A stretch of 64,000 nt of DNA from Sipunculus nudus (GCA_026874595.1 CM049317.1:43800401-43864400); one strand, 5' to 3'. Numbered from the stretch's first letter, positions 11,736 to 23,499 are shown. Made by a program: numbers and translations. The notes: generated by a model not told the origin, from the letters alone.

Positions 11736-12483
11736 ATATGAAATAAGTTTTCGGTGTGGGCTGAACTAAGTCTTCCTCCGCCCATCTAATAGCTTCCTCC
11801 CTTAATGCACGAAAAGAGATTTCAGGCTGATCTCTAGTGCGTCTCTTTAACTCCCTCCTTAGTCCGGAATCACAAACTCGCTCGGCAAACCTGTCGCGAA
11901 GAGTTTTGTCCCTGTTTGCCACAGCTTCTGGGTCCTGACCCAGAGCTCTGTCTAAAAGGTTCATGAGTCCATATGAGAAATCACGCAAGGTTTCTTTGTC
12001 CTGCTGTTTCCTTCCATAGAAGCTATCTAACAGCTGAGATGCAGACAAGCGTTCACCAAATGCTTCCTGAAGAAGAGTAAATACCGCGGCTGCATCAACC
12101 TTCTCTGAATCAGGAGCATATCGTATTTCACTTTTCGCTGGACCCTCCAAATGGCCTAATAAAAACTCAACAGCTTCCTGTCCCTGTACACCTTGGGCTC
12201 TAAGAGCACTTTTGGCCTCTAAGACCCAGTCCTCTAATTTGCCTCTCTCTCCAGCAAATTTAGACAGTTTTCTCTGAGTATAAACTACACGAGTTGGGAC
12301 TGGATAATCCCTCTCAGTCCTTCTCAATGGAGGGCTAGCACTTGGAGGGGCACTTTGCTGACGTGGATCAATTCCTGCTCTTTGAAGAAGAGCTTGCATC
12401 TGCTCAACCTGCCTCTGCAACAGTTCCATTTCATTCAGGGCACCGGCTCCCTGATCAGCTTGATCAGTGCCGGTTTGGGACAT
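11734..12483 (-). CDS. gag: Gypsy gag, capsid-like protein
   Basis: A 249-codon frame starts at the ATG at 12,483. It has a short coiled-coil-like N-terminus (ELLQRQVEQMQALLQRAG), a proline-rich linker, and a domain with FAGERGKLEDWVLEAK and FLLGHLEGPAKSEIRY that fits the retrotransposon gag/capsid family. It stops (TYFI then TAA) without a zinc knuckle; the knuckle is in the overlapping +1 frame of the next segment. Either a programmed +1 shift or a one-base loss in the AAAAC run near the stop would join them. It would form the particle shell around the element RNA. Confidence 0.88.
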   Translation of the reverse strand: MSQTGTDQADQGAGALNEMELLQRQVEQMQALLQRAGIDPRQQSAPPSASPPLRRTERDYPVPTRVVYTQRKLSKFAGERGKLEDWVLEAKSALRAQGVQGQEAVEFLLGHLEGPAKSEIRYAPDSEKVDAAAVFTLLQEAFGERLSASQLLDSFYGRKQQDKETLRDFSYGLMNLLDRALGQDPEAVANRDKTLRDRFAERVCDSGLRRELKRRTRDQPEISFRALREEAIRWAEEDLVQPTPKTYFI

Positions 12484-14270
12484 GTTATCACATACAAAAC
12501 AGTCTTGTCAATGTGAAAGTTACAACGTAGTACCAGTCAACTAGTATATGGAGTATCTCTTAGACTGTTGAGTGAATATCATCAATGAAGTTCTACTACA
12601 TAACAAATGCTATTAGCATTGCACAATAAGGGTATCAATAATCAGTTGTAGCAAATAAACATGCACATACCAACAAATCTGTGTGTAGTACTAGTCAATC
12701 ACATCAAGTCTTAATAGCAAGGTATTCTCTGCAATATCAAACACAGTGTCCCTGGGAAGTTCCAAACATAGCAAACCTTACCTGGAAAACCCTGCCAACA
12801 ACAGGACACAAAATCTCATAAAATCATATAACCATTCATGTCTTATGGCAATCTACACAACAGGGCCACTAACATGCCTGTTTTGTTCTTATACAAGCAA
12901 CAATGAACATCATAGCAACTTGAGTGTATTCCCTAATAATCAGCAAAGTAAAACAAATACACATTCAAATTGGGTACCTCAATTTCAACCATGACTTGAG
13001 TTAAACACAATAAATATTTTAGTCTCACACTCTGCCAATACATGATCATGCAGTCTTACATACCTGGTCTTATTCACTTACTTCTGATGAGCATTATACA
13101 AAACCAAATGTAAAGCAAAACATGAAACTGGCAAGAGATACCAAAACCTGGTCACATAAATATCCAATTTGGCCCAATGTCACTTGATGTACAAGAACAT
13201 CATTAAAATACATGTATTCAAAAGTCAGATACTCAAACTGGATAAGTACTGTATCATATTCATGTTCCAATTATTCACTTATCAGGTTGTTAAATACCCG
13301 TTCTCTGTTAATCACATTGTTCTTGTGTATTCACAAAACCAAACCTACATATAATACCATGTAGCATATATTCATATTCCAGATACCCACTGTCTTATCT
13401 CACCTGTCTCAGTTTAATGTCAACAGCAGTTAGCATATGGCTGGAGAAAAGAAATAACTAGGATTCTTTCTTTCCACCTAGTATAATCAACCATCAGCAA
13501 AGGACCAACTTAAAATTCTGACAACTGATAATTATATCACACATAAATGGCTGGAGTCCATATTTAATATGAACGGGATTCATGCAACAGTATCACCATA
13601 CATTACACTCCCTATAAGCTTGAGCAAAAATAATATTATACACATCTGCATAGGTTGTCACTTCTCAGTTATAAAATACAAACTGCAGGTATTTAAGAGA
13701 TGACCATTAATAATGACAGGTGTTCTTGTAATGTTTGATACACAAGTCCACTAATGACAAGTAACCAAGTCCATAATACTGCAGGTTCCCACATTTATAA
13801 ACAAAGTCCCCTTGTAGACCATCAAATGGACTTCCAAGGAATGGATAGTTCACAACTGTTGTTTTCGGTAAAGGAAGATAAAAAGTGTCAACAGGACTTC
13901 TTAGTATTTATGCCATACAACTTACAGTTCCCTGTAAAACTTAACACATCATCATAGTCCTAGAGCTCTGCATCAGGTGAGTATCGCCAAATGCTGTATA
14001 AATTAACAGCCACTTGAAGTTTTTTTTTTTTTTTTTTTTTTTAATAATAGGAAAGTCCATTCATTAATACAGCCATAGTCCCCTGGATGGCTTTATCAGC
14101 TGCAAGTCCACTCATCAGCTCAACACAGCTGTAATCACCTGATGGCTTATAAACAACCAGCGTCGTTCACAGTCCCAATAGATACAGCTCCTCCAAACAA
14201 TGTGACCATTCACTGCACCTGGTCTCATCGAAGGCCACTATCACCCGCCAGCCACTTTATTATCATGCCA
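12484..14270 (-). other. Untranslated leader of the Gypsy element
   Basis: About 1.8 kb separates the primer site from the gag ATG. It is AT-rich, has no long frame on the coding strand and carries a run of 22 T at about 14,020-14,042 (poly-A on the element's sense strand). No second gene is visible. Confidence 0.7.
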
Positions 14271-14290
14271 AATCCCACCTGCTGCCACCA
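14271..14290 (-). other. Primer binding site, tRNA-Leu-like
   Basis: Six bases inside the 5' LTR, the - strand reads TGGTGGCAGCAGGTGGGATT. The 3' end of many metazoan leucine tRNAs plus CCA would pair with TGGTGGCAGC and, after one bulged A, with GGTGGGATT. The TGG start and position are as expected for a primer site. Confidence 0.8.
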
Positions 14291-14296
14291 GAAAGA

Positions 14297-15564
14297 TGTA
14301 GTATGTTTTACTACGAATAAGACACAACTTGGCATAACTTCACTTTATTTCCATGAGTACATGTGGTGTGAATATATGTGTGTGGCTGGCGTATTTCCAT
14401 CTGAAACAATAGAGTAAAACTCTCATATAAGCGAAACAATGACAATGTCATGAAAATACAACATTGGCAATATATACTCTAGGTATGGTCTTACATTATT
14501 CCCTATCAGATATTAAAAGAAACAAAACATACAGGTGATAACTCCTCACATTAGACTGATATCCGTACAGTTCTGGTTCATATATTTACTATGCCTACTC
14601 AAACAGTTATCTACAGTGAGAAATTACAAGGCAACATAATATGTGCATCCGTATAGGTAAGAATGGGTATTAACGAACACATTAGTAGCTATCAACTCTG
14701 TATTGTGAATTAAATAAAAAGAAAATAATATGCATCGCATGGTAGAAATAACTTCTAAATAATAAAACCATCCATCTCACTAAATGGACTTATATACTGA
14801 AATATCAACAGACCCTTACATCCGACTTAATATCATGCAAGACGGGTATGGGATATATTTCCTAAAATTAACCCTGTGCATATATGTAATTTAAACCTTA
14901 GAAACACTGTCTTAAGTGATACTCAATGGATTCTCCTATTATACACAAACTGGTGAGCCTTTAGTTCATACTAATTCTCAACAAATACCAGAATTGCGTC
15001 AGGAAGATAAACAGGCGCTTTACAACAGTACAAGATGCCATTTGCAACCAGTGGCGCCATCTATCGGGCGCATGTACAAAAGTCAAGATTCCTAAATTGC
15101 GCCGATACACGGTGTTAACTCTGTGGCCTAGATTCACAGTATTGCCAAACAATTAATCTCACATGATAACACAGGTTTTCTCTCATACGCGTCATAATTC
15201 TGAATAACTAAAGAGTAAGATGTTATAAAGTACCTCAGATCTCGTCTCCGAACATGGCGGGCCCATCTGGGCTCTGACTAGATAAAACTAAACTCATGCC
15301 CCTAATTACTATGGAGATACAACTGATCAGAAGACTACAGAAATATACCTGGACCATTCTCTGCATTGCTCTACACATATCATCACCTGTAACGTCGGTA
15401 ATTCAACTCAGCAGGGCGCGGTCCTAGCTCCATACAAGTAAAACATGGTGGATGACGTAGCTGGTGCGTTGAATGCAACTACCGTAAAGACTAGTCAAAA
15501 ACCGTACTTATCCCAAATAATGTATAAAAAAAACTAAATTATGTACCGACATCGTCCGGTTACA
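14297..15564 (-). repeat. 5' LTR of the Gypsy element
   Basis: Direct repeat of 5,906-7,173, same length. It should carry the promoter on the - strand. It is followed at 15,565-15,568 by the second CTAG copy. Confidence 0.96.
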
Positions 15565-16018
15565 CTAGAGAGATGCTAATGATGTTCGAACAAGAGGAAA
15601 GTGATGTGCACTCTGAAGCAACACCATCAAGGAAAAAGCGTTATAAACTCAGAAAAGATGGTAGTGTCAGCGTTCATGCGTTTCAATGTATTCAGTCAGG
15701 GAACACCTCTCTCCAGTTCTGAAGAACGTTGTTAACAAAGATTTGGCGACAGACAGCATTCAGCATTCTCTCCTCAACGTTGAGAAGCATGGACAGGAGC
15801 AGCTGGACGGGTTCGTTGGTCAGCGCCTTGTAACCCTACTGTTGTTGAATTTAATGCTGCTCTGCATAAGAATAAAGCCCCGACATTCTCTTCCCCTTAT
15901 AATTTGGATCCGAAAGACACCAAATGCAAAAAGACAACGTTAAAAGCTGACAGAAACATTCTGCAACGACTCCTCGCAACTTGTAAGGCAGGACGTGTGG
16001 TGAACATACCAGGCTGAG
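15565..16018 (+). pseudogene. Broken gene of an uncharacterised family, 3' part
   Basis: Right after the Gypsy element and its CTAG duplicate, the protein interrupted at 5,905 resumes. Recognisable pieces are SATPSRKKRYKLRKDGSV-like text, then NVVNKDLATDSIQHSLLNVE and GQEQLDGFVGQRL, then, after a frame change near 15,835, PYNLDPKDTK and LKADRNILQRLLATCKAG. The last two match the conserved C-terminal theme of the same unnamed family. The frame closes at about 16,018. Joining it to the 5' part requires removing the transposon. Confidence 0.72.
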
Positions 16019-16819
16019 ACATTTATCAGTGAAAAATTTACTGCTCTTCATTGTACAACAGGATATAACCTTGATTTTATGATGCTCAAAATAAACCACA
16101 TATTTTCACCTAAAATTACACCAAGTTTATTTCCGGAAGTTTATCAGCAGCTGTTACTTGCATTTTAATTTTTGCATTCCTGTCATGAGCCATGATAGAG
16201 TAGAAATAATCATCATTAGTAGATGTAAAAACATGGCGCTCAAAAAGACCAAATTTTGAGGTGCCCAAATTTGCATTGGACTATGTATATCAGAAATTGA
16301 CATGGGAATAATTTATAGATCTTACTCTGTAGCCATTTTAAGATTCAGGCCACTATCTGAAAATGTATGATCAAGTATTTATTGGATTACTTGACCCTGA
16401 AAACATGGGTTTAGACATCAGAATCATACTTCTACGATCTTCTGGAACCGAAATATAAGCAGAATTCATTCTTAGTGGTAGCCATTTTGAATTTGGGAGC
16501 CATCTTGGAATAGGTCCTTGACTCTTCTAAGTAATTTAACTGGATTTGTTGACCCTAAAAACATGGGTAAACACCACAGAATGGTAGTGCTGGTAGCCTT
16601 ATTGACCAAGTTATGATGATTTGATAATATTGGCGGCCATTTTGGAAAACAATTCGTTCTCTTTGGATCACCAACCGCTCACTACCCAATTAGCTCACAA
16701 CCTGAATTCAAAACCTTAACACATAAAGTTTCCAAAATATCTGTTTCTCAGTATTTACAGTGGTTTAATGTTATAAATGATGAAAATACTCGGCAATAAG
16801 CAGGGTATGTGTACATATG
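16019..16819. other. Dispersed repeat sequence, no gene
   Basis: No coding frame is supported. The text contains three spaced variants of GACCCTGAAAACATGGGT and of a GGC(G/A)GCCAT motif, suggesting internally repetitive, decayed repeat DNA related to the inverted arm that follows. Confidence 0.5.
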
Positions 16820-17158
16820 GCCGCCATCTTGAAATTCAGTATGGCAGCCATCTTGGCAGCAAACCCAATCTAGGTGCAAGTTTTGTAGTAGACAATATGG
16901 GTTCATCAGTATCACGAACATGGGTATTGACACCACTTCTAACCCTTCTATGTTGTATTAAACCCAAGTTTGGTTACAAATTGTGTTTAAATGGCGGCCA
17001 TTTTGTTTTTCGAATTTTGAAGGTGAAGACAGCATCGACACACCTGTAAACAGTCATTTTCGGATTCAGCACCCTCGAAATACCTTAAAACACTTACTTT
17101 ACCACTTTTAACATAAAATGCCTCCAGTATTTAATATTCATCAAATTGTAACCTGTCT
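16820..17158 (-). repeat. Right arm of an inverted repeat pair (partner 2,196-2,573)
   Basis: In reverse complement this matches 2,196-2,573 in order from GACAGGT to the GGCGGCCAT motif. Outside GACAGGT the similarity fades on both sides, which would fit an element end, but no clear target duplication is visible. Confidence 0.75.
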
Positions 17159-17396
17159 ATACCCTTCAGAATGACACACTATTTATGAGCATTAGTAAGA
17201 CGGGGTATATGCTGCTTAAGTTGGGCCTATATATATACATTCTTATAGTTTCCGTTACCCTTAAGAACAAGTGGCCCATGGGCCATGACGCTCAGCTGAA
17301 TTCAAGGAATGTTGAACAATGAGCAAAATGACTGCCAGAGTGCAAACAAATCATGAATTTTGTGAAAAGTCCTTAGAAATGGGTTTCATCGGGCTT
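17159..17396. repeat. Short dispersed repeat with palindrome GGCCCATGGGCC
   Basis: Near 17,270 the sequence AAGTGGCCCATGGGCC is followed by a CAGCTGA motif. The same theme (CAGCTGAGCG ... GACCCATGGGT ... CCTTGTT) recurs at about 26,620-26,655 and 47,945-48,315. Confidence 0.55.
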
Positions 17397-19500
17397 TTGG
17401 ACAGATGACAGCTTCATTTGAAGGTCTCATAAGTAGAAAAAAATGCGTAAAAATTTGAAAAAAAATACAGGGAGTGCCACCAGTCTGCAGGAACTGATGA
17501 AACACTCCATGATCAATTTATATCCAAAGAATCATGGCTATCAAGGCATTAGTTATTCAGATACTGGAGCTTTTGTTTGTATCAAATTTTTAATTATTCT
17601 TGGGGGTATTTATGATCCCTATAGCTAATGGGTAACAGAAACCTAATTTCAGGTTTCCAAGGAGATTTTTTTCATTAGTCTCCCTGGATGTCAAGTAAGA
17701 AGATTCTAGCTACAGCAGTTACAGTTTGTGGCATGTTAACAGATGACCAATTCATTTGAAGTCTCATAAATAGAGAAAAAATGCCTAAAATGAAAAAATA
17801 CAGGTGGCGCCAACAGTTTGCAGGAACTGATTAACATCCTATGATCAATATTCATGCAAAGAATCATGGTGATCAATGCAGTAGTTATTCAGAGACTTGA
17901 GCTTTTGTATCAAATTTTGCATTATTCTTGGGGGTACTTCGGATCCCCATAGCTCCAAGGATATGGGTAACAGAGACCTAATTTCAGGTTTTCAAGGAGA
18001 TTTTTCATGGACCTCTCTGGATATTAAGTTTGAAGATTCCAGGTCCAGTGGTTACGATTTGTGCCCTGTTAACAGAAGACAGTTTCATTGAGGTCTGAAA
18101 AAAGAGGAAAAAAAAAATGGTAAAAATTCGAAAAAATACAGGTGGCGCCACCAGTCTGCAGGAAGTGATGGAACATCCCATGATCAATATTCATGCAAAG
18201 AATCTTGGTGATCAATGCAGTGGTTATTCAGATACTTGAGCTTTTGTATCAAATTTTGCATTATTCTGGGGGATACTTCAGAGCCCCATAGCTCTGAGGT
18301 TTTGGGTAACAGAGACCTAATTTTCAGTTTTTAAGAAGACTTTTCATTGGCTTCTCTGCATGTCAAGAAAGAAGATTCTAGGTCCAGCCGTTATGATTTC
18401 AGCCCTGTTAACAGATGACCACATCTTTTAAGGTATCAAAAATAGAGAAAGAAAAGTGTAAAATATAGAAAAAATACAGGTGGCGCCACCAGTCTGCAGA
18501 AACCGATGAAACACTCCATGATCAATGTCCATGTAAAGAATCTAGTGATCAATGCATTAGTTGTTCAGATATTTGAGTTTTTGTATCAAATTTTCATTAT
18601 TCTTGGGGGTACTTTAGAGCCCCATAGCTTGAAGAATCTGGGTAACAGAGACCTAATTCCAGGTTTCAAAGGAGACTTTTCATGGGCCTCCTCGCATGTT
18701 AAGATAGAAGATTCTAGGTCCAGTCGTTACGATTTGTGCCCTGTTAACAGATGACAGTTTCATTGAGGTCTGAAAAAAAGAGGAAAAAAATTGTAAAAAT
18801 TCGAAAAAATACAGGTTGCACCACCAGTCTGCAGGAAATGATGGAACATCCCACGATCAATATCCATGCAAAGAATCATGGACATCAATGCAGTGGTTAT
18901 TCAGATACTTGAGCTTTTGTATCAAATTTTGCATTATTCTGGGGGGGGGGGGGGGGGGGGTACTTCGGAGCCCCATAGCTCCAAGGATATGGGTAACAGA
19001 TACCTAATTTCAGGTATTGAAGGAGATTTTTCATGGACCTCCCTGGATATAAAGTAAGAAGATTCCAGGCCCAGTGGTTACGATTTGTGCCCTGTTAACA
19101 GATGACTGCATCTTTTAAGGTCTCACAAATAGAGAAAAAATCGAAAAAATACAGGAGGCGCCACCAATCTGCAGAAACTGATGAAACATCTCATGATTAA
19201 TATGTATGCCAAAAATCATGACCATCAGTGATGTAGTTAATGAGATATTGAAGTTTTTGTATGAAATTTTTTACTATTCTGGGGGGTAATTTGGGGCCCC
19301 ATAGCTCGAAGGATATGGGTAATAGAGACCTAATTTCTGGTTTCCAAGGAGATTTTTCATGGACCTCCCTGGATGTAAAGTAAGAAGATTCCAGGTCCAG
19401 CGGTTACGATTTGTGCCCTGTTAACGGACGGCCGGCATGACGGACGACGGACAAAGAGTGATCGCTATAGCTCAGATGACTTACAGTCAGCTGAGCTAAA
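17397..19500 (+). repeat. Satellite of six ~338-bp units
   Basis: The marker TACAGGTGGCGCCACCAG, or a variant, recurs at about 17,470, 17,800, 18,137, 18,477, 18,818 and 19,152, giving a period of about 335-343 bp. Each unit also carries TCTGCAG, ATGATCAATAT, CTTTTGTATCAAATTTT, a G run, CCCCATAGCTC and CCTGTTAAC. The last unit ends in GACGGACGACGGACAAAG and CAGCTGAGCTAAAA. A G run of 20 lies at 18,941-18,960. Short frames inside units are by-products. An inverted relative of the end piece lies at 25,171-25,300. Confidence 0.92.
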
Positions 19501-21353
19501 AACGACACAATTGAAGAGTGATTATTAACTTTGTACAACTTTATATGTCAAATGTAGTCTTGCATAATAGCTTGTAACATAATCTTTTCAATTACGTACT
19601 CTATCATTTATGATCAATGGGCGTATGAAACTAATTAACGTGCTTTCTTATACCCTTACTCCTGAGAAAAAAAAGAAAGATTTCCGCAGTACTCATTATT
19701 GATTCAAATAAAATCCTTCTACAGGAATTACGAAATGTCGGTTACCAAATACAGAAGAAACGGCAGCGGTTATCAGCCCCATGTTTTGTGGTAACATTGA
19801 TCATTGGACAGGTATATGTATGTAAACTATATAGGTGGTCCTATAATTTCTGCTAGCCAACAAATAAAACTTTTTTTCATATCATCATTTATTCAATGGA
19901 GATGATCAAAATATGAACTTAATTAGCTTAACTGAGGTGTGCTGATTTATCAAAAGATTTTTCTTTACGTTACTGTAATTTTTGCTTATCACATGTATCT
20001 TTATTTTAAGTGTTCGTATTTAAGTTTTGTACAGCACTCCGCAATTTGATCCCATGCCTGACTGGTATGTTCGTGTTAGTCGTAAATATCGCAAATGTGT
20101 TGACTTGGCTGAGTCTCACAGATCGTTGCCAGTTCTTCCTGCCCTACTCACTCAAGTAATGAAATATAAAAAGTAGCTTTTAGGTGAAGGATAGCTTTTC
20201 CTTAAAGTAATTAGACTTACATATGAGTACCAATATAACGACTTATTTTCAAAATTATGGAGTTATGGAACTTGAGATTTCGCTTTATGTTGTATTTGAT
20301 ATTTGAGTTTGCCAACAATTTGTAATGTGCTTTAATAAATATTGATCTTCTGACTTCTACGTATATGACAGCTACCTTTTATGTTTACCTATATTCTGCA
20401 AAAAAAAATAGAACATTCCAGTTTTTTTTCAGAATGGAAAGAATATTTAAGGTATATGTAGCTTACCTATTATGATGGACTACTTTTAGTTTCACTCTAT
20501 TATTTCATCATTAATACATTATTCGTGATTATGAACAATGCAAAAAGTTAATGTAAGACCTCGTAGTTTTTTTTGGTGAATGACAGACGACAGTTATCAG
20601 TGTGATATATAGCAATGCACAGTTCGTAATCACTAAACCTGGGAGGTTTAAACTTTATATGTAGATAGGTTCTCTTATAGTAGATAAAAAAATAAATAAT
20701 TGTGACCAAAAAGGATTCAGCTGCATGCTTTGTGAGCCACTTTTTTTAATATAACATTTAAATTAAACAGATGAGGTATCAGATAAAAATTTTTAATAAT
20801 CGTAATTTGTTAACTTATGCAAAGTCTTATTGTTCAGCGTGAATGTTCGTTGCTAAAGATTCCTTAAAGAATTGTTTGTTACATTTGTTATTCCACACAT
20901 GCACAAATAGGCCCTTGTCAATTTCGAACCTTCACATTCCAATCAATTTTTCTAAATAATATCTAATGTTATGTTTGAAGGGGAAACTAGCAACACCATA
21001 AACATGAGCTCATAATCATGTAAATATGAAACTTCTTTCTGACAGAAAAATATCAACTTTGATGAGTTTTATTTTACATTCATTAATCCATATTCATTAA
21101 TGTCGTATGGATGGAAAGGTAACACCGAGAGGAATATGTAAATCATTTTGATTTATCTCCGGAGGGGATTGGGGCAAATATAAGTCTATTATATATTTGA
21201 TACTCATTTCAAGCCAGGCTACAGTGAAAAAAAAACAGTCAGAAGAAAGTTGCACTCGCAAGGAATTAAAAAGTGCCCTTTCATTTGAAAGAAATCAACA
21301 ATAGAATGACAAATGACTTATTTTCATGTTTATAATCATGTGTGTTTCTACTG
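19501..21353. other. AT-rich stretch, nothing recognised
   Basis: No open frame above 60 codons, RNA gene or repeat boundary is visible in these ~1.85 kb. Confidence 0.6.
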
Positions 21354-21950
21354 TAATGTCAGGGGCGTAGCCAGGATTGGGGGAGTGGGGCCATGATCAG
21401 TGGCGGATCCAGAATTTCGAGATAAGAGGGGGGGGGGGGGGGCGCTTATATGTATGGGTATTTATAAAAAGTGTTTCATATATATATATATATATATTAT
21501 ACGTTATATATTTAAGTGTATGAAAGTATAGATTTTTTTAAATTTTCAATTATGAACTATGGTTTTATTAAGGTTAATTATAAGTACATGTGGAGGGTAT
21601 GGAGGGTATAGGAGGGGGTACCCCCCTCCCATATTGGGATTTTTTTATATATGCAATGACATTTTGAGGCAATGTTCACAAAATAATATGAGGATTTTCT
21701 GTTCCTGAAAAACTGTTCTCCTATGTCTATGCGTATTGTAGTCAAACTGTAGAGAGGTTCTATATTTAATATTTATATTTCGAAAGAATCTTCAAAATTA
21801 GGATATAAAATTTCAATCGTTTTCAACATGTTAAATTCAATAGCGAAAGGTGCATTAATGTTTATAACTTAAAAAAATATTTCCTTTAAATGTAATGCTT
21901 GAAGTAATTACTGACATGTTGAAGTCTTATGTTCAACATTGCATTTTACC

Positions 21951-22140
21951 GGGGCCCGTGGTCTCGATAGCACACAGGACTCTTAAGCGCACAGATCGCG
22001 AGTTCGAGTACCGGTATCACCTGGGTAGGCGTGAGATTGTTCACAGTAGACCAGTCCCAGGGCCTGGTGCTCTGCACTTGTTCTGCAGCTGTTCATAAAT
22101 ATCCTCATCCTCAACTATTGAATTTGAAAGTAATAAAATG
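21951..22140 (+). mobile_element. tRNA-derived SINE
   Basis: After GGGGCCCGTGGTCTCGATAG (A-box-like, with GTGGTCTCGATAG) the sequence has GCGAGTTCGAGTACC, a good Pol III B box, about 45 bases downstream. It then runs into a non-tRNA body and a TA microsatellite. The spacing and B box mark a tRNA-derived SINE; no cloverleaf or anticodon arm consistent with a functional tRNA is evident. Confidence 0.75.
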
Positions 22141-22159
22141 CAGATAGCGTATATATATG

Positions 22160-22162
<3 letters not shown>

Positions 22163-22238
<76 letters not shown>
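22163..22238. repeat. (TA)n microsatellite
   Basis: About 76 bases of TA repeat at the SINE tail. Further TA runs lie at 22,308-22,340 and about 22,377-22,415. Confidence 0.98.
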
Positions 22239-22241
<3 letters not shown>

Positions 22242-22303
22242 TAGAGCGCCGGGGGAAAAAATGAATTTTCGGAAATCCAACATCCGGAAAAACAGCATTC
22301 TTC

Positions 22304-22343
<40 letters not shown>

Positions 22344-22369
22344 TTCATTCTAACCACATTTACCTAATA

Positions 22370-22418
<49 letters not shown>

Positions 22419-22516
22419 TATTTGACTAAGCGATATTCCGAAAGGGCGGCGAGTAATGGATGGGACGGGGGGGGGGGCATTGCCCCCTGCGCCCCCCTGG
22501 CTACACCCCTTAATGT

Positions 22517-23490
22517 TTAAATAACAACACAAATTTGTTTTATAATATAAATCTTCATATTGTTCTGACCTTACAGTTATAATCATATCATACTAAGCGA
22601 AGATGATATGGCAAACCATAAATCCTATTGATGTTGTAACTATTCGTTCAGTAAAACAGTGAGTGATTTACATGATCTCTCTTATACGTGCATGGGGAAT
22701 GACAAGAACACAAGGTGCTTTCAAAGTTTAGTAGAAAAGTTTCATTTTAAAGACTTAAAAAGATCCATATCGCACTCTACAGTGCAAGTGCATGTAATCC
22801 GGGGCGAATAATGTTTTTTTACAATCCGATTAAATAAGTTGATGCTGGGCCGCTCGGATTTGTTTGTGACATGCCCGTTACCAAAGCAAAGCAAATTATA
22901 ATTAAATTAGATTTGTTCAGCAACTGATTTTGTTCATTGGGCTTATCACTAGAAATTAAATATTTTCCTTACTAGACTATGGTTATAACAAAAACAGGAA
23001 CAGGACCAGTCAGTGGGCTAACTGTTCAAACTGACATATATTCATGCTGTTTGTCCCAAGGTTAAAACATCTAGTAAATTTCAAGCACAGAAAATGCCAG
23101 TCAGAAATTTTACAGTATATAGAGGTTACTTAGAATTAAAAACATATAGCTCTGCTTCATACTTAGTCCTGAAACCAAGGAAAACTGCAGTATCTATTAT
23201 TTATTTCTGCTGCATAAGGTAAGTATATTAACGGCTCTAGCCTTGACGTTATATAGTAATTCTGCAGATATTGCGAAACAAACAAAATAATATCCCATGG
23301 AAATATTTCAGCGAAACAACATTACCCTCTTAGACTAAAAGTACAGCTCTTAATTTATATTCGTACATGTAAGCGAATATGGCCAAAAGTGCAGAAACAG
23401 CGGCCTAGTTTGTATGGCATCATATATTATATAGGCACGTATACAACAAATTTACAAACTAGATGATCAGAGGTCACGCACTTGCCTGAA
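22517..23490. other. Unannotated AT-rich stretch
   Basis: No protein, RNA or repeat structure is recognised. Confidence 0.55.
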
Positions 23491-23499
23491 ATGACATAA

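Larger units (their letters stand above)
5906..15564 (-). mobile_element. Young Gypsy-type LTR retrotransposon, 9,659 bp
   Basis: Two direct repeats of exactly 1,268 bp (5,906-7,173 and 14,297-15,564) start with TGTAGTATG and end with GGTTACA, and are flanked by a CTAG duplication. The element reads on the - strand, so the 5' LTR is the right-hand one. Order from right to left: LTR, primer site, ~1.8-kb leader, gag, zinc knuckle, protease, reverse transcriptase, RNase H, integrase, polypurine tract, LTR. Protease-RT-RNaseH-IN order defines the Ty3/Gypsy group. No env-like frame lies between integrase and the 3' LTR. I count about seven substitutions between the two LTRs, so insertion is recent. 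It sits inside the older broken gene. An in-frame stop in pol and a frame change between gag and pol suggest this copy may not be fully competent. Confidence 0.95.
21360..22510. mobile_element. hAT-like non-autonomous element with nested insertions
   Basis: The left end reads CAGGGGCGTAGCCAGG and the right end, in reverse complement, AGGGGTGTAGCCAGGGGGG. TAATGT is found directly outside both ends (21,354-21,359 and 22,511-22,516), a likely remnant of the target duplication. A second similar terminus, CAGTGGCGGATCCAGAATTT, begins at about 21,398, so another element is nested, though its partner end is not clear. The interior also holds a SINE and three TA runs. No transposase is present. Confidence 0.7.

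Noticed and set aside
21951-22040. Functional tRNA gene
   Set aside because: Pol III-type boxes are present but no proper cloverleaf or anticodon arm is evident, and the sequence runs on into a SINE body.
22041-22586. Short proteins rich in IYIYIY
   Set aside because: They are translations of TA microsatellites.
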